In this document: piece after piece, positions 1 to 7,437 of the stretch
How positions within the stretch are numbered: position 1 is the first letter of the stretch
How the letters are laid out: every line of letters starts with the position of its first letter
Source: Actinomycetes bacterium
GTDB lineage: Bacteria > Actinomycetota > Acidimicrobiia > Acidimicrobiales > RAAP-2
Direction of reading: 5' to 3'
Assembly: GCA_021791145.1 (NCBI GenBank)
Contig: JAJYXE010000034.1
Coordinates: forward strand, 1 to 29,849
DNA length: 29,849 bases
Translations under genes and position numbers: made by a program
The notes under the pieces: model-generated
Told to the model about the DNA's origin: nothing
Database searches by the model: none
Seen by the model: the letters and a program-made list of their open reading frames with translations, nothing else

Positions 1-451
1 TCTGCACGAGCCAGAGCGAGAGCACGAGCGCCACCGCGAACGCCACCCCCAACGTCGTCGAGGGCAGGAGCGAGGAGCGCACGTGCAGGGCCCCGATCGC
101 GAAGAAGGCGAAGACCGTCGCGCCGAGCGCCACGAGGATCGAGCTCGCGACGCCGAGCCTCGAGCTGCCGGCGAGGTCGACCTTGGCGTTGCCAAGCAGA
201 CGCGTCATGACGCCGGGGACGACCACGACCTTCAACGCGAACGACAGCCCGGCAAGCGCGTACACGTCGGCCAGGTGCCTCGTGGCGGCGACCACGACCG
301 CGAGCACGCTCACCGCGAGCGACTGGAAGGCGTACAGGCGGACCTGCGAGCGCAGCAGCGGGCCGCGAAGCATCGCGAGCTCACTGAGCAGGACGACGAC
401 GGCGACGAGCTCCTCGACGCCGGCGGTGACGGAGGGGACCGGGACCGCCAT
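1..451 (-). CDS. hyfE: Hydrogenase-4 component E-like membrane subunit (partial, cut by left edge)
   Basis: The minus-strand frame opens with ATG at 449-451 and runs off the window, so only the first 150 residues are visible. The peptide begins MAVPVPSVTAGVEELVAVVV and is almost entirely hydrophobic, with about four membrane segments. Its small size, NuoK-like look and position directly after a NuoH-like subunit fit HyfE, a membrane-arm subunit of hydrogenase-4/formate-hydrogenlyase-like complexes. The start overlaps the stop of the upstream gene as ATGA, so the two are translationally coupled. The identity rests on the context as much as on sequence. I cannot see whether a [NiFe] catalytic subunit follows, so a Mrp-like or orphan membrane arm remains possible. 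Confidence 0.7.
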   Translation of the reverse strand, partial: MAVPVPSVTAGVEELVAVVVLLSELAMLRGPLLRSQVRLYAFQSLAVSVLAVVVAATRHLADVYALAGLSFALKVVVVPGVMTRLLGNAKVDLAGSSRLGVASSILVALGATVFAFFAIGALHVRSSLLPSTTLGVAFAVALVLSLWLVQ

Positions 452-1413
452 CAGACCGGGCCCACGTAGAAGACGACGACCGCGAGCAGCGCGATCCCGA
501 AGGCGGCGGCGAGGAACTCGGGGATCTTGAACAGCCGCAGCTTGGAGAAGAGGTCGTCGATCACCGCGAAGACGAGGCCCAGCCCCATGGCCTTGCCGAG
601 CAAGGCGGCGATCGCGCCGACGACCGACAGCGGTGCACCGTTCGAGGAGAGGCCGAAGGGCGCGACGAAGACGTTCACGAGGATCGTGTAGAGGATGAGC
701 TGCTTCATCGCGGACCCCCACTGCAAGAGGGCGAGGGCCGGCCCGGAGTGCTCGAGCGTGCGCGCCTCATCGATCATGCCGAGCTCGAGCGTGCCGGTGT
801 GCGTCTCGACCGGGATCCGCCCCGTGTCGGCGAGCACCACCAGGAAGAACGCCACGGCGGCCAGCACGTGGCCGGGCCGGAGGATCTCCGAGGACGTCCG
901 GACCGTCGCGGCGAGCGCGTAGGGAAGGTCGGTGCCGGTGATCAGGCCCACCGCGAAGACCACGAAGAGGATCGTCGGCTCGACGAGGGCGCCGAAGGTC
1001 ATCGACCTGCTGCTGCCGAGCTGCGCGTACGGGGCGCCGGACTCCGCGCCGGCGAGCGCGACGCAGAACCCTGCGAACGCGAGCAGGAACCCTCCTCCGA
1101 GGATGTCGCCCATGTAGCCGAGAGGTAGGCCGTAGGTCGTGAGCACCGGGATGAGCAGCGGCACGACCAGATAGCAGCCGAAGGCGACGACGGGCGCCGC
1201 GAGGAACACCCAGCTCGACTGGTCGGTGACCAGCGTCTCCTTGCCGAAGAGCTTCACGATGTCGTAGTAGGGCTGAAGGATCCGCGGTCCTCGCCGGCCC
1301 TGCAAGCGAGCCTCGGCGCGGGCGACGACCCCGCTCACGAGCGGCGCGCCGAGCAGGATGGTGAGCACCTGGAGGGCCTGGACGCCCTTCGGCGCGATGA
1401 CCGCGAGACCCAA
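451..1413 (-). CDS. hyfC: Hydrogenase-4/formate hydrogenlyase membrane subunit, NuoH family (HyfC/HycD-like)
   Basis: This 320-residue polytopic membrane protein belongs to the NuoH/HycD/HyfC family, which anchors the soluble hydrogenase arm and contributes to the quinone- or ion-channel-side module. Family features visible are the N-terminal GAPLVSGVVARAEARLQGRRGP segment (first cytoplasmic loop), PYYDIVKLFGKE after it, and the charged loop DTGRIPVETHTGTLELGMIDEA near the middle, as in NuoH-type proteins. About eight hydrophobic segments are present. The start is TTG at 1411-1413, chosen because GAGGAG (minus strand, 1423-1428) stands 9 nt upstream and no other start in frame has one. It is the first gene of the operon, with hyfE overlapping its stop. 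A 10-bp inverted repeat covers the ribosome-binding site (separate entry). Confidence 0.85.
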   Translation of the reverse strand: MGLAVIAPKGVQALQVLTILLGAPLVSGVVARAEARLQGRRGPRILQPYYDIVKLFGKETLVTDQSSWVFLAAPVVAFGCYLVVPLLIPVLTTYGLPLGYMGDILGGGFLLAFAGFCVALAGAESGAPYAQLGSSRSMTFGALVEPTILFVVFAVGLITGTDLPYALAATVRTSSEILRPGHVLAAVAFFLVVLADTGRIPVETHTGTLELGMIDEARTLEHSGPALALLQWGSAMKQLILYTILVNVFVAPFGLSSNGAPLSVVGAIAALLGKAMGLGLVFAVIDDLFSKLRLFKIPEFLAAAFGIALLAVVVFYVGPV

Positions 1414-1425
1414 CGTGCGACGCTC

Positions 1426-1452
1426 CTCTACGCAACCGGCAATTGCGTAGAG
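1426..1452 (-). promoter_or_regulatory. 10-bp perfect inverted repeat over the hyfC ribosome-binding site
   Basis: On the plus strand CTCTACGCAA (1426-1435) and TTGCGTAGAG (1443-1452) are perfect reverse complements separated by 7 nt. One arm shares three bases with the GAGGAG ribosome-binding site of hyfC (1423-1428). It could be a dimeric repressor operator or an mRNA hairpin limiting ribosome access; the sequence alone does not decide. Confidence 0.6.
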
Positions 1453-1545
1453 ACCATCAGCCCTTCGGTCGGTGCACCCCCTCAGGGCAGTTCGGGCTGC
1501 GCGCCCGCCAGGGACTCATCTGGCGGACCGCACGCTAGCACGTGG

Positions 1546-1551
1546 GTATGG
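1546..1551 (+). promoter_or_regulatory. Possible -10 element upstream of the MGDG-synthase-like gene
   Basis: TATGGT fits TANNNT and lies upstream of the 22-bp repeat array and of the gene starting at 1696. No convincing -35 is visible, so this is tentative. Confidence 0.25.
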
Positions 1552-1598
1552 TGGACGAGAGCGGGTCGTGCGGCCGACCCGTGCCGAAGCACGCAGAG

Positions 1599-1677
1599 CA
1601 CGCAGCGCACGCACCCCGAGCACGCAGCGCACGCACCCCGAGCACGCAGCGCACGCACCCCGAGCATGCACCCCGAG
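1599..1677 (+). repeat. 22-bp tandem repeat, three perfect copies plus a partial
   Basis: Copies lie at 1599-1620, 1621-1642 and 1643-1664 and are identical; a shortened copy (1665-1677) follows. Each unit begins CACGCAGCGC and ends CACCCCGAG. The array ends 18 bases before the ATG of the glycosyltransferase gene, so it would be in its 5' leader. Perfect identity suggests recent expansion by slippage. Confidence 0.95.
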
Positions 1678-1695
1678 CAACGCCGAGGAGAGTCG

Positions 1696-2865
1696 ATGAG
1701 CGATCCGCGCGCCGTCCTGCTGTCGGGCTCGCTCGGACTGGGCCACGAGATGCTCGTCCAGAGTTGCGGCGCGCTCCTGGAGAAGTGTGGATGGCATGTC
1801 GAGAGCCTGGACTGCATGAGCCTCCTCGGGCGTCGAAACGGGCCCGTCGGACGAGGGCTCTTCGCGCGCGCTGTCCGGACGTGCCCCGGCGCCTACGACG
1901 CGCTCCACTTCGCGCACCTGCGCCCCGGAGGCCGGCTCACGCGCGCGCTCGACGCCGCCGCGTCCGCGCGCCTCGTGCCGGTCCTCGGCGAGCGGTTCGA
2001 TCGCGAGCCGCCCGACCTCGTCCTCAGCGTCTTCGCCACCGGCGCGTCCGCCGCTGCGAAGCTCCGCGCGAGCGGCACGCTGCGCGCGCCGGCGGTGGTG
2101 CTGTGCACCGACATCACCTTGCACCGGATCTGGGTGCAGCCAGGGACCGATCTGTTCCTCGCGACGTCGCCCGCTGCCGCGGCGTCCGTGCTTCGGTACC
2201 TGCCCCGTGCGAACGTCGCGGTCGTCCCCCCTCCGGTGCGGCCCTCCTTCTACGACGCGCCGCCCAAGCCCAAAGCCCGAGCGGAGCTCGGACTGCCCGA
2301 GGACGCATCCTGCGTGCTCGTGATCGACAGCGGCTGGGGCTTCGGCCTGCTCGACGCGAGCGTCGTCGCGCTCGCGCGTGCAGGGATCCACGTGCTCGCG
2401 GTCGCCGGGCGCCAGCGGGACGTAGAGCTCAGGCTCCGTGCGCTCGCGCAGATCGACGAGCACGTCGTCCCCTTCGGCTTCGTCGACGACGTCGCGCGCC
2501 TCATGGCCGCCGCGGACGTGGTCATCAGCCTGCCGGGGGCCACCACCTGCAGCGAAGCTCGGGTCGTCGGGAGGCCGCTCCTGCTGCTCGACCTGATGCC
2601 CGGGCACGGTCGGGAGAACCTCGTCCACGAGCTCGAGCTGGGCAGCGCCCGGCCGCTCGGCCCGGAGCCCGGCGACGTGGTCGACGCCGTGCGCGCGTTC
2701 CTCGACACACCGGGCCACGCTACGCCCGGCCCTCGGCTGGCCCGCTGGGAGCCGTCGTTCGCCGACGCGCTCGCCCGCGTCGGGATCGACCTCTCTGCGT
2801 ACGAGGCCGCGCCGAGCACTCAGCGGATCCCGCCGAGCGAGACGCCGCTCTTGAACCAGCGCTGA
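1696..2865 (+). CDS. MGDG-synthase-like family glycosyltransferase (GT-B fold)
   Basis: This 389-residue protein has the two-domain GT-B layout of MGDG synthase/MurG-type transferases. The N-terminal part carries SGSLGLGHEML, matching the glycine- and histidine-containing loop of the MGDG-synthase N-terminal domain. The C-terminal part carries GFVDDVARLMAAADVVIS, then GATTCSEARVVGRPLLLL and PGHGRENL, the usual nucleotide-sugar-binding region. It probably adds a hexose to diacylglycerol or another lipid on the inner face of the membrane; donor and acceptor cannot be read from sequence. ATG at 1696 is chosen because GAGGAG at 1685-1690 stands 5 nt upstream; an in-frame ATG at 1666 would start inside the repeat array. 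It stands alone, divergent from hyfC, and ends just before an IS remnant. Confidence 0.75.
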   Translation: MSDPRAVLLSGSLGLGHEMLVQSCGALLEKCGWHVESLDCMSLLGRRNGPVGRGLFARAVRTCPGAYDALHFAHLRPGGRLTRALDAAASARLVPVLGERFDREPPDLVLSVFATGASAAAKLRASGTLRAPAVVLCTDITLHRIWVQPGTDLFLATSPAAAASVLRYLPRANVAVVPPPVRPSFYDAPPKPKARAELGLPEDASCVLVIDSGWGFGLLDASVVALARAGIHVLAVAGRQRDVELRLRALAQIDEHVVPFGFVDDVARLMAAADVVISLPGATTCSEARVVGRPLLLLDLMPGHGRENLVHELELGSARPLGPEPGDVVDAVRAFLDTPGHATPGPRLARWEPSFADALARVGIDLSAYEAAPSTQRIPPSETPLLNQR

Positions 2866-2950
2866 GAGACGACAGAGCTGGTCGAGCCACTCCGTGGAGC
2901 CCAGGAACTTCGCGATCTCTTGCACGCTTCGGGAGATGTCGGCCCTCGCC

Positions 2951-3032
2951 ACTTTGTGTACTTTCAGTGACTGGCCGACGTTCTTTCAGTGAATGGCCGA
3001 TGGTCTCGGCACCGTCATGTGTGGGTACAGGG
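2951..3032 (-). mobile_element. Probable terminal fragment of an IS21-like element
   Basis: Two 22-bp direct repeats occur back to back at 2961-2982 and 2983-3004 (19 of 22 positions identical), each starting CTTTCAGTGA on the plus strand. Read on the minus strand they give GGCCAGTCACTGAAAG-type units, resembling the multiple terminal transposase-binding repeats of IS21-family elements. The block abuts the point (about 3032) where an ABC-ATPase reading frame is broken. No istA or istB gene is recognisable in 2866-2950; a short open frame there (VARADISRSVQEIAKFLG, minus strand from 2952) is not a protein I recognise. Confidence 0.4.
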
Positions 3033-3098
3033 CGCGTGCACCGCCTCGAAGCCGTTCGGGTAGACCTTCGTCACCTGCTCGAGCGTGATGCGTGCGAT
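3033..3098 (-). pseudogene. Relic of the N-terminus of a sugar ABC-transporter ATPase (UgpC/MsmX type)
   Basis: The minus strand encodes ARITLEQ followed by VTKVYPNGFEAVHA, the strongly conserved opening of actinobacterial UgpC/MsmX/SugC-type ATPases, normally followed by a short linker and the Walker A motif. Here homology stops after the alanine at 3033-3035; five unrelated codons lead to a TGA at 3015-3017. The expected initiator is ATC (3096-3098) rather than ATG, so the start is lost too. No other part of the ATPase gene is nearby. The break coincides with the IS21-like repeats, suggesting insertion followed by deletion. Confidence 0.65.
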
Positions 3099-3284
3099 GG
3101 CCGTGTCTCCAAGCGTCGGTTGGACGTCGCCGCAGCGTGTCGCGGCGGCGCCCCAGCGGGTCAGCTCATTATGGCCCGTGGCGACGCCGTGCTCCGCCCG
3201 TTGCGGAGCAGTCAGGTCCGACGGCGGCAGGCTCGGCGAGGGGTGAGCGGTGACGAGGCCAGCGTTCGGCCGGCCCGCCCCCGG
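3099..3284. other. Intergenic stretch with no recognised gene
   Basis: This is part of the 2866-3284 gap. Apart from the hairpin at 3190-3210 and a CATAAT (minus strand, 3168-3173) that might be the relic promoter of the lost ATPase gene, I see nothing with coding character. Confidence 0.5.
3190..3210 (-). terminator. Hairpin downstream of gcvPB, possible terminator
   Basis: TGCTCCGC (3190-3197) and GCGGAGCA (3203-3210) form a perfect 8-bp stem with a 5-nt loop, 75 bases past the gcvPB stop. No U-tract follows, so intrinsic termination is uncertain; it could simply protect the mRNA 3' end. Confidence 0.4.
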
Positions 3285-4856
3285 TCAGTCTTCGACGCAG
3301 CTCGGACCATCTCTGCCGCCGCGCGCGTCGAACGTGGGGACGAGCGCGCGCGCAGCCCTCGCCTCGTCCACGCGGCGGACCGGCGTCGTGCGGGGGGCGG
3401 CGTGCGCGGCCGCGATCCCGGCTTCTTCGGCCGCCTCTGCGGCGATCCGCTCGAAGGCCTCCGCCAGCGCCTCGAGCGTCTGAGGGCTCTCGGTCTCGGT
3501 CGGCTCCACCATCAGGGCTTCCTCGACGACGTGGGGGAAGTAGACGGTCGGCGCGTGGAAGCCCTCCTCGAGCAGGCGCTTGGCGACATCGAGCGCGCGA
3601 AGCCCGTAGCGGCGCTTGAGCGTGGACGCCGAGAGCACGACTTCGTGCATGCAGGGGCGGTCGAAGGGGACGTCGTAGGTCCCCGACAACCGGACGCGTA
3701 GCCAGTTCGCGTTCATCACCGCGCGCTCGGCGACGCGCCGGAGCCCGTCGCGCCCGTGCACGCGGACGTAGGCGAGCGCTCTGGCGAGCACGAGCGCGTT
3801 GCCGTGCCAGGAGTGGACACGCCCGATCGAGCGCGCGGGCATCGCCCAGCCGTAGCTCGCCTGGGTCCCGGCCGAGCCCAGATCGCGGTCCTCGGAGAGC
3901 CGGACCGGCCGGGGACCCGGGAGGAAGTCGACGAGCCGGTCGGAGACGGCGACCGGCCCTGCACCGGGGCCGCCGCCGCCGTGAGGGGTAGCGAAGGTCT
4001 TGTGGAGGTTCAGGTGGACGATGTCGAACCCCATGTCGCCGGGTCGTACGACGCCGAGGATCGCGTTCAGGTTCGCGCCGTCGTAGTAGAGGAGCCCGCC
4101 CACGTCGTGCACCGCCGCAGCGATCGCAGCGATGTCCTCCTCGAAGAGCCCGAGGGTGTTCGGGTTCGTGAGCATGATGCCCGCGACGTCCCGGTCGAGC
4201 ACCGAGCGCAGCGCGGCCGCGTCGACGCAGCCCCGTTCGTCCGACGGCACCGTCGTCACCTCGTAGCCTCCGAGGGAGACCGACGCAGGGTTCGTGCCAT
4301 GGGCGGAGTCCGGGATGATCACCCGGTGGCGCTGCTCGCCGTGCGCGTCGTGGTACGCGCGCACGAGCAGCAGGCCGGTCAGCTCGCCCGCCGCGCCGGC
4401 TGCCGGCTGGAAGGTCGCGGCGGCCATCCCGGTCACCTCGCACAGCAGCTCCTCGAGCTCGACGAGCAGGGCGAGCCAGCCCTGCGTCGCCTTGGCCGGC
4501 GCCGCTGGATGCACATCGGCGAGCCCCGGCAGCGAGGCCAACGCGTCGCACATCTTCGGGTTGTACTTCATCGTGCAGGACCCGAGCGGGTAGGCCCCGA
4601 GGTCCACGGAGTACTGACGGTGCGACAGGCGCGTCACGTGGGCGACGAGGTCGCGTTCGGACACCTCTGCGAGCGGGACCGGCGCTCGACGGCGATGGGC
4701 GTCGGGAACGAGCTCCTCGGCGCTCCATTCGGGGACCCCGGTCGTCGGCAGCTGCCAGCTCCGCCGGCCCGGCTGGGAGAGCTCGAAGATCGTCGGCTCC
4801 TCGGCACGGCCCACGAGCGGAGCGCTCGCCGCACGTCCGCCGGCCGCGGCGGTCAC
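3285..4856 (-). CDS. gcvPB: Glycine dehydrogenase (decarboxylating) subunit 2, P-protein C-terminal half
   Basis: This 523-residue protein is the PLP-binding half of glycine decarboxylase (P-protein). Paired with GcvPA it decarboxylates glycine and passes the aminomethyl group to lipoylated GcvH in the cytoplasm. The family start LGSCTMKYNPK (residues 91-101) and the PLP-lysine region NLHKTFATPHGGGGPG (Lys286) are intact, as is DSAHGTNPAS near 183-192. Length is at the long end for the subunit because of a C-terminal tail of about 35 residues rich in Arg and Ala. It follows gcvPA with a 4-base overlap (ATGA) and is the last gene of the gcvT-gcvPA-gcvPB operon; the lipoyl carrier gene gcvH lies about 10 kb away on the same strand. 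Confidence 0.97.
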   Translation of the reverse strand: MTAAAGGRAASAPLVGRAEEPTIFELSQPGRRSWQLPTTGVPEWSAEELVPDAHRRRAPVPLAEVSERDLVAHVTRLSHRQYSVDLGAYPLGSCTMKYNPKMCDALASLPGLADVHPAAPAKATQGWLALLVELEELLCEVTGMAAATFQPAAGAAGELTGLLLVRAYHDAHGEQRHRVIIPDSAHGTNPASVSLGGYEVTTVPSDERGCVDAAALRSVLDRDVAGIMLTNPNTLGLFEEDIAAIAAAVHDVGGLLYYDGANLNAILGVVRPGDMGFDIVHLNLHKTFATPHGGGGPGAGPVAVSDRLVDFLPGPRPVRLSEDRDLGSAGTQASYGWAMPARSIGRVHSWHGNALVLARALAYVRVHGRDGLRRVAERAVMNANWLRVRLSGTYDVPFDRPCMHEVVLSASTLKRRYGLRALDVAKRLLEEGFHAPTVYFPHVVEEALMVEPTETESPQTLEALAEAFERIAAEAAEEAGIAAAHAAPRTTPVRRVDEARAARALVPTFDARGGRDGPSCVED

Positions 4857-6235
4857 GGGAGCGCCGCCTTGCTCAGGGCCGCCACGTAGGCGTCGATCTC
4901 CGCCCTGGTGCGGCGCTCGGTCACCGCCACCAACAGGCCGTGCCGCGCGTCCTCGGGGGAGGCGGACCCGTCGCCGCCGTCGCCGACGAGGTCCGCCAGC
5001 GCGACCCCGGCGAGGAAGCCCTCTGCGACCATGCGGTCGACCACGACGCGCGCGGGAGCCGCGGTGCGCAACGCGAGCTCACGCACCACCGGTGCGTCCC
5101 CGGTGAGCACCGACACCCCGTCGACGCCGCCAAGCGCGTCGCCCAGGTACCGGGTGGCCCGGGCGCACCGCAACGCGACCTCCGCCAGTCCGCCGGTCCC
5201 GAGCCAGCCGAGCTGCACTGCGGCGGTCACGGCCATGAGCGTCTGGTTCGTGCAGACGTTCGAGGTCGCCCTCTCGCGCCGGATGTCTTGCTCGCGAGCG
5301 CGCAAGGTGGTGACGTACGCTCGTTTTCCGTCTGCGTCGACGGTCTCGCCGACGAGCCTGCCCGGCAACCGCCGAACCTGCGCCAGGGTGCAGCAGAACA
5401 GCCCGAGGTACGGGCCGCCGAAGGAGAGGGGCGTGCCGAAGGCTTGCCCTTCGCCCACCACGACGTCGGCGCCCCACTCCCCCGCGGAGCGCAGGATCCC
5501 CGCCGCCACCGGATCGGCGGCGACGACCATGATCGCTCCGTGGGCGTCGGCAAGGCGCCGGAGGGTGCCGAGCTCCTCCAGGCAGCCCAGGTAGTTCGGG
5601 TACGCGGCGACGACGACCCCGGGCGGCTCGCCCCCCGGCGTCGCCGCCGGGTCGGGCCACGCGCTGCGACCGCCGGCCAGCGGGACCTCGACGATCCGGT
5701 GCCCCGAGCCGCGTGAGAACGTGCGAAGACACGCTCGCCAGTGCGGGTGCACGCCCGAGGACACCCATACGGTCTGGCGGCCGCTCGCGGCGGTGCCGAG
5801 GTTCACGGCCTCCACGAGCGCGTTCGCGCCGTCGTAGAGCGACGCGTTGGCGACCGGCAGCCCTGCGAGCCTCGCCACCATCGTCTGGTACTCGAACAGG
5901 GCCTGCAGGACGCCCTGGGCGACCTCTGGCTGGTACGGCGTGTACGCGGTCACGAACTCCGAGCGGCTCGCCAGCGCGCGCACCACCGGGGGCACCTCGT
6001 GGTCGTACGCGCCCGCACCGGCGAAGCACACGAGGTCCGCGGCGTCGTTCGCTCGGGCGAGCGTGGTGAGGTGGGCGAGCACGTCGGGCTCGGGCTCACC
6101 TTCGGGCAGGTCGAGCCCGCCTGCCAGCCTCAGTGCGTGCGGCACCGCGGCGAACAGCTCGTCTGGATCCGAGAGCCCGAGGAACGCGAGCATCGCGGCC
6201 ACCTCTTGGTCGGTGTGCGGGAGGTAGTCGGGCAT
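4853..6235 (-). CDS. gcvPA: Glycine dehydrogenase (decarboxylating) subunit 1, P-protein N-terminal half
   Basis: The 460-residue protein begins MPDYLPHTDQEVAAML, the normal opening of GcvPA, and has AYTPYQPEVAQGVLQALFEYQT and ASLYDGANALVEA, both signature stretches of this subunit. It forms the heteromeric P-protein with GcvPB and completes its active site. Its ATG (6233-6235) shares one base with the TGA of gcvT (TGATG), and its stop overlaps gcvPB, so all three are coupled. The split form differs from the single long gcvP of mycobacteria and streptomycetes. Confidence 0.96.
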   Translation of the reverse strand: MPDYLPHTDQEVAAMLAFLGLSDPDELFAAVPHALRLAGGLDLPEGEPEPDVLAHLTTLARANDAADLVCFAGAGAYDHEVPPVVRALASRSEFVTAYTPYQPEVAQGVLQALFEYQTMVARLAGLPVANASLYDGANALVEAVNLGTAASGRQTVWVSSGVHPHWRACLRTFSRGSGHRIVEVPLAGGRSAWPDPAATPGGEPPGVVVAAYPNYLGCLEELGTLRRLADAHGAIMVVAADPVAAGILRSAGEWGADVVVGEGQAFGTPLSFGGPYLGLFCCTLAQVRRLPGRLVGETVDADGKRAYVTTLRAREQDIRRERATSNVCTNQTLMAVTAAVQLGWLGTGGLAEVALRCARATRYLGDALGGVDGVSVLTGDAPVVRELALRTAAPARVVVDRMVAEGFLAGVALADLVGDGGDGSASPEDARHGLLVAVTERRTRAEIDAYVAALSKAALP

Positions 6236-7314
6236 CAGTCGATCCTCGCAGGTGGCCAGAACCGGGTCTTGCCGACGGTGACGGGCACCTCGCGTCCGCG
6301 CACGACCGCTGCGAGGCGCGCGCCGTCCGTGACGGCCGCATCCGTGTCCACGAACGCGAGCGCGATCCCGCGCTCGAGCATGGGCGAGAAGTTGCCGCTC
6401 GTCACCGCGCCCACCCTCGTCGAGCCGGAGAGCACCTCCGCGCCCTCACGTGGCGGCTGGCGGCCGTCCGCGACGAGGCCGCGGAGCTTGCGGCGCGGCC
6501 CCTCGGCGCGCTCGCGCTCGAGCGCGTCCCGACCCTTGAAGTCGCCCTTCTCCCAGGCGACGACCCAGCCGAGGCCCGCCTGCAGCGGCGTGATGCCGGG
6601 GCCGAGCTCGTGACCGTGCAGTGGCAGGCCGGCTTCGAGCCGCAGCGTGTCGCGTGCGCCGAGCCCGGCGGGGACGACGCCGGCATCGACCAGCGCGGCG
6701 AAGAACCCGGGTGCCACACGCGCTGGAAGCGCGCACTCCACCCCGTCCTCGCCGGTGTAGCCGGTGCCGGCAGCCATGCACATGGTGCCTTTCCACTCGA
6801 AAGGCGCCACGCGGAAGCGGCCGACGGCTGCAGCGCTGGGAGCGAAGGACCCGAGCCGCGCACGGGCATCCGGGCCTTGCACCGCGATGACCGCGCGCGT
6901 CGCGGTCGTGTCCGTCCCGCCGAGCGCCGCCACCACTCGCGAGGTGTTGGAAGCGTTCGGCATCGCGTCGAAGACGTCCTCTGCGATCCACCACACGATG
7001 AGGTCGTCCGCGACCGAGCCGTCCTCCTCGAGCAGGTGCGTGTACTGCGCGCGCCCCGGCGCGATCTTTCCGAGGTCGTTCGTGAGCGTCCGCTGCAGCG
7101 ATTCGAACGCCCCGGGCCCCTCCACGCGTACGGTCCCGAGGTGGCTCACGTCGAAGGCCGCCGCTGCCCTCCGGCATGCCAGATGCTCGGCGAGGGTGCC
7201 CGAGGGGTACGCGAGCGGCATCTCCCAGCCGCCGAAGGCGACGAGCTTCGCGCCGAGCTCGAGGTGCATGTCGTAGAGGGGGGTGCGGCGCAGCGCACCG
7301 ACGGTCGGGTCCAC
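6235..7314 (-). CDS. gcvT: Aminomethyltransferase, glycine cleavage T-protein
   Basis: This 359-residue protein moves the methylene group from aminomethyl-GcvH to tetrahydrofolate, releasing ammonia. The family opening RTPLYDMHLELGAKLVAFGG is present, followed by FDVSHLGTVRVEG and NDLGKIAPGRAQYTHLL, which contribute to the folate site, and GLGARDTLRLEAGLPLHG toward the C-terminal half. The start is GTG at 7312-7314, about ten residues before RTPLYDMH, as usual in the family. TAGCCT (minus strand, 7322-7327) lies 7 nt upstream, predicting a leaderless transcript. It heads the gcvT-gcvPA-gcvPB operon. A leaderless mRNA leaves no room for a glycine riboswitch, so control must be by another route. 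Confidence 0.97.
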   Translation of the reverse strand: MDPTVGALRRTPLYDMHLELGAKLVAFGGWEMPLAYPSGTLAEHLACRRAAAAFDVSHLGTVRVEGPGAFESLQRTLTNDLGKIAPGRAQYTHLLEEDGSVADDLIVWWIAEDVFDAMPNASNTSRVVAALGGTDTTATRAVIAVQGPDARARLGSFAPSAAAVGRFRVAPFEWKGTMCMAAGTGYTGEDGVECALPARVAPGFFAALVDAGVVPAGLGARDTLRLEAGLPLHGHELGPGITPLQAGLGWVVAWEKGDFKGRDALERERAEGPRRKLRGLVADGRQPPREGAEVLSGSTRVGAVTSGNFSPMLERGIALAFVDTDAAVTDGARLAAVVRGREVPVTVGKTRFWPPARID

Positions 7315-7321
7315 CTCTGGA

Positions 7322-7327
7322 AGGCTA
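7322..7327 (-). promoter_or_regulatory. -10 element of gcvT, leaderless arrangement
   Basis: TAGCCT on the minus strand, 7 nt before the GTG start at 7314. No consensus -35 is evident. Confidence 0.5.
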
Positions 7328-7437
7328 CGTCGAGGGCTCGAGGCTCTCTGGCGCCGGTGCGCCGCGGATCGGCAGTGCCGCCGTGGCGCAGTGCAGGAGC
7401 CGGGTTCGCCACCGACGCGTCGAGCCCCTGGCGCGGC

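Noticed and set aside
1482..1817. Cys-rich minus-strand open frame over the 22-bp repeat
   Set aside because: The repeated R-G-A-C-A-A-C-S-G residues come only from reading the DNA repeat; it has no start signal and overlaps the real gene.
2866..2952. A transposase gene start (VARADISRSVQEIAKFLG) on the minus strand
   Set aside because: It resembles a helix-turn-helix only loosely, and runs into the glycosyltransferase shadow after about 30 codons, so I do not call a gene.
7315..7437. Glycine riboswitch upstream of gcvT
   Set aside because: The predicted promoter leaves no leader, and I see no tandem glycine aptamer pattern in the 123-base gap.
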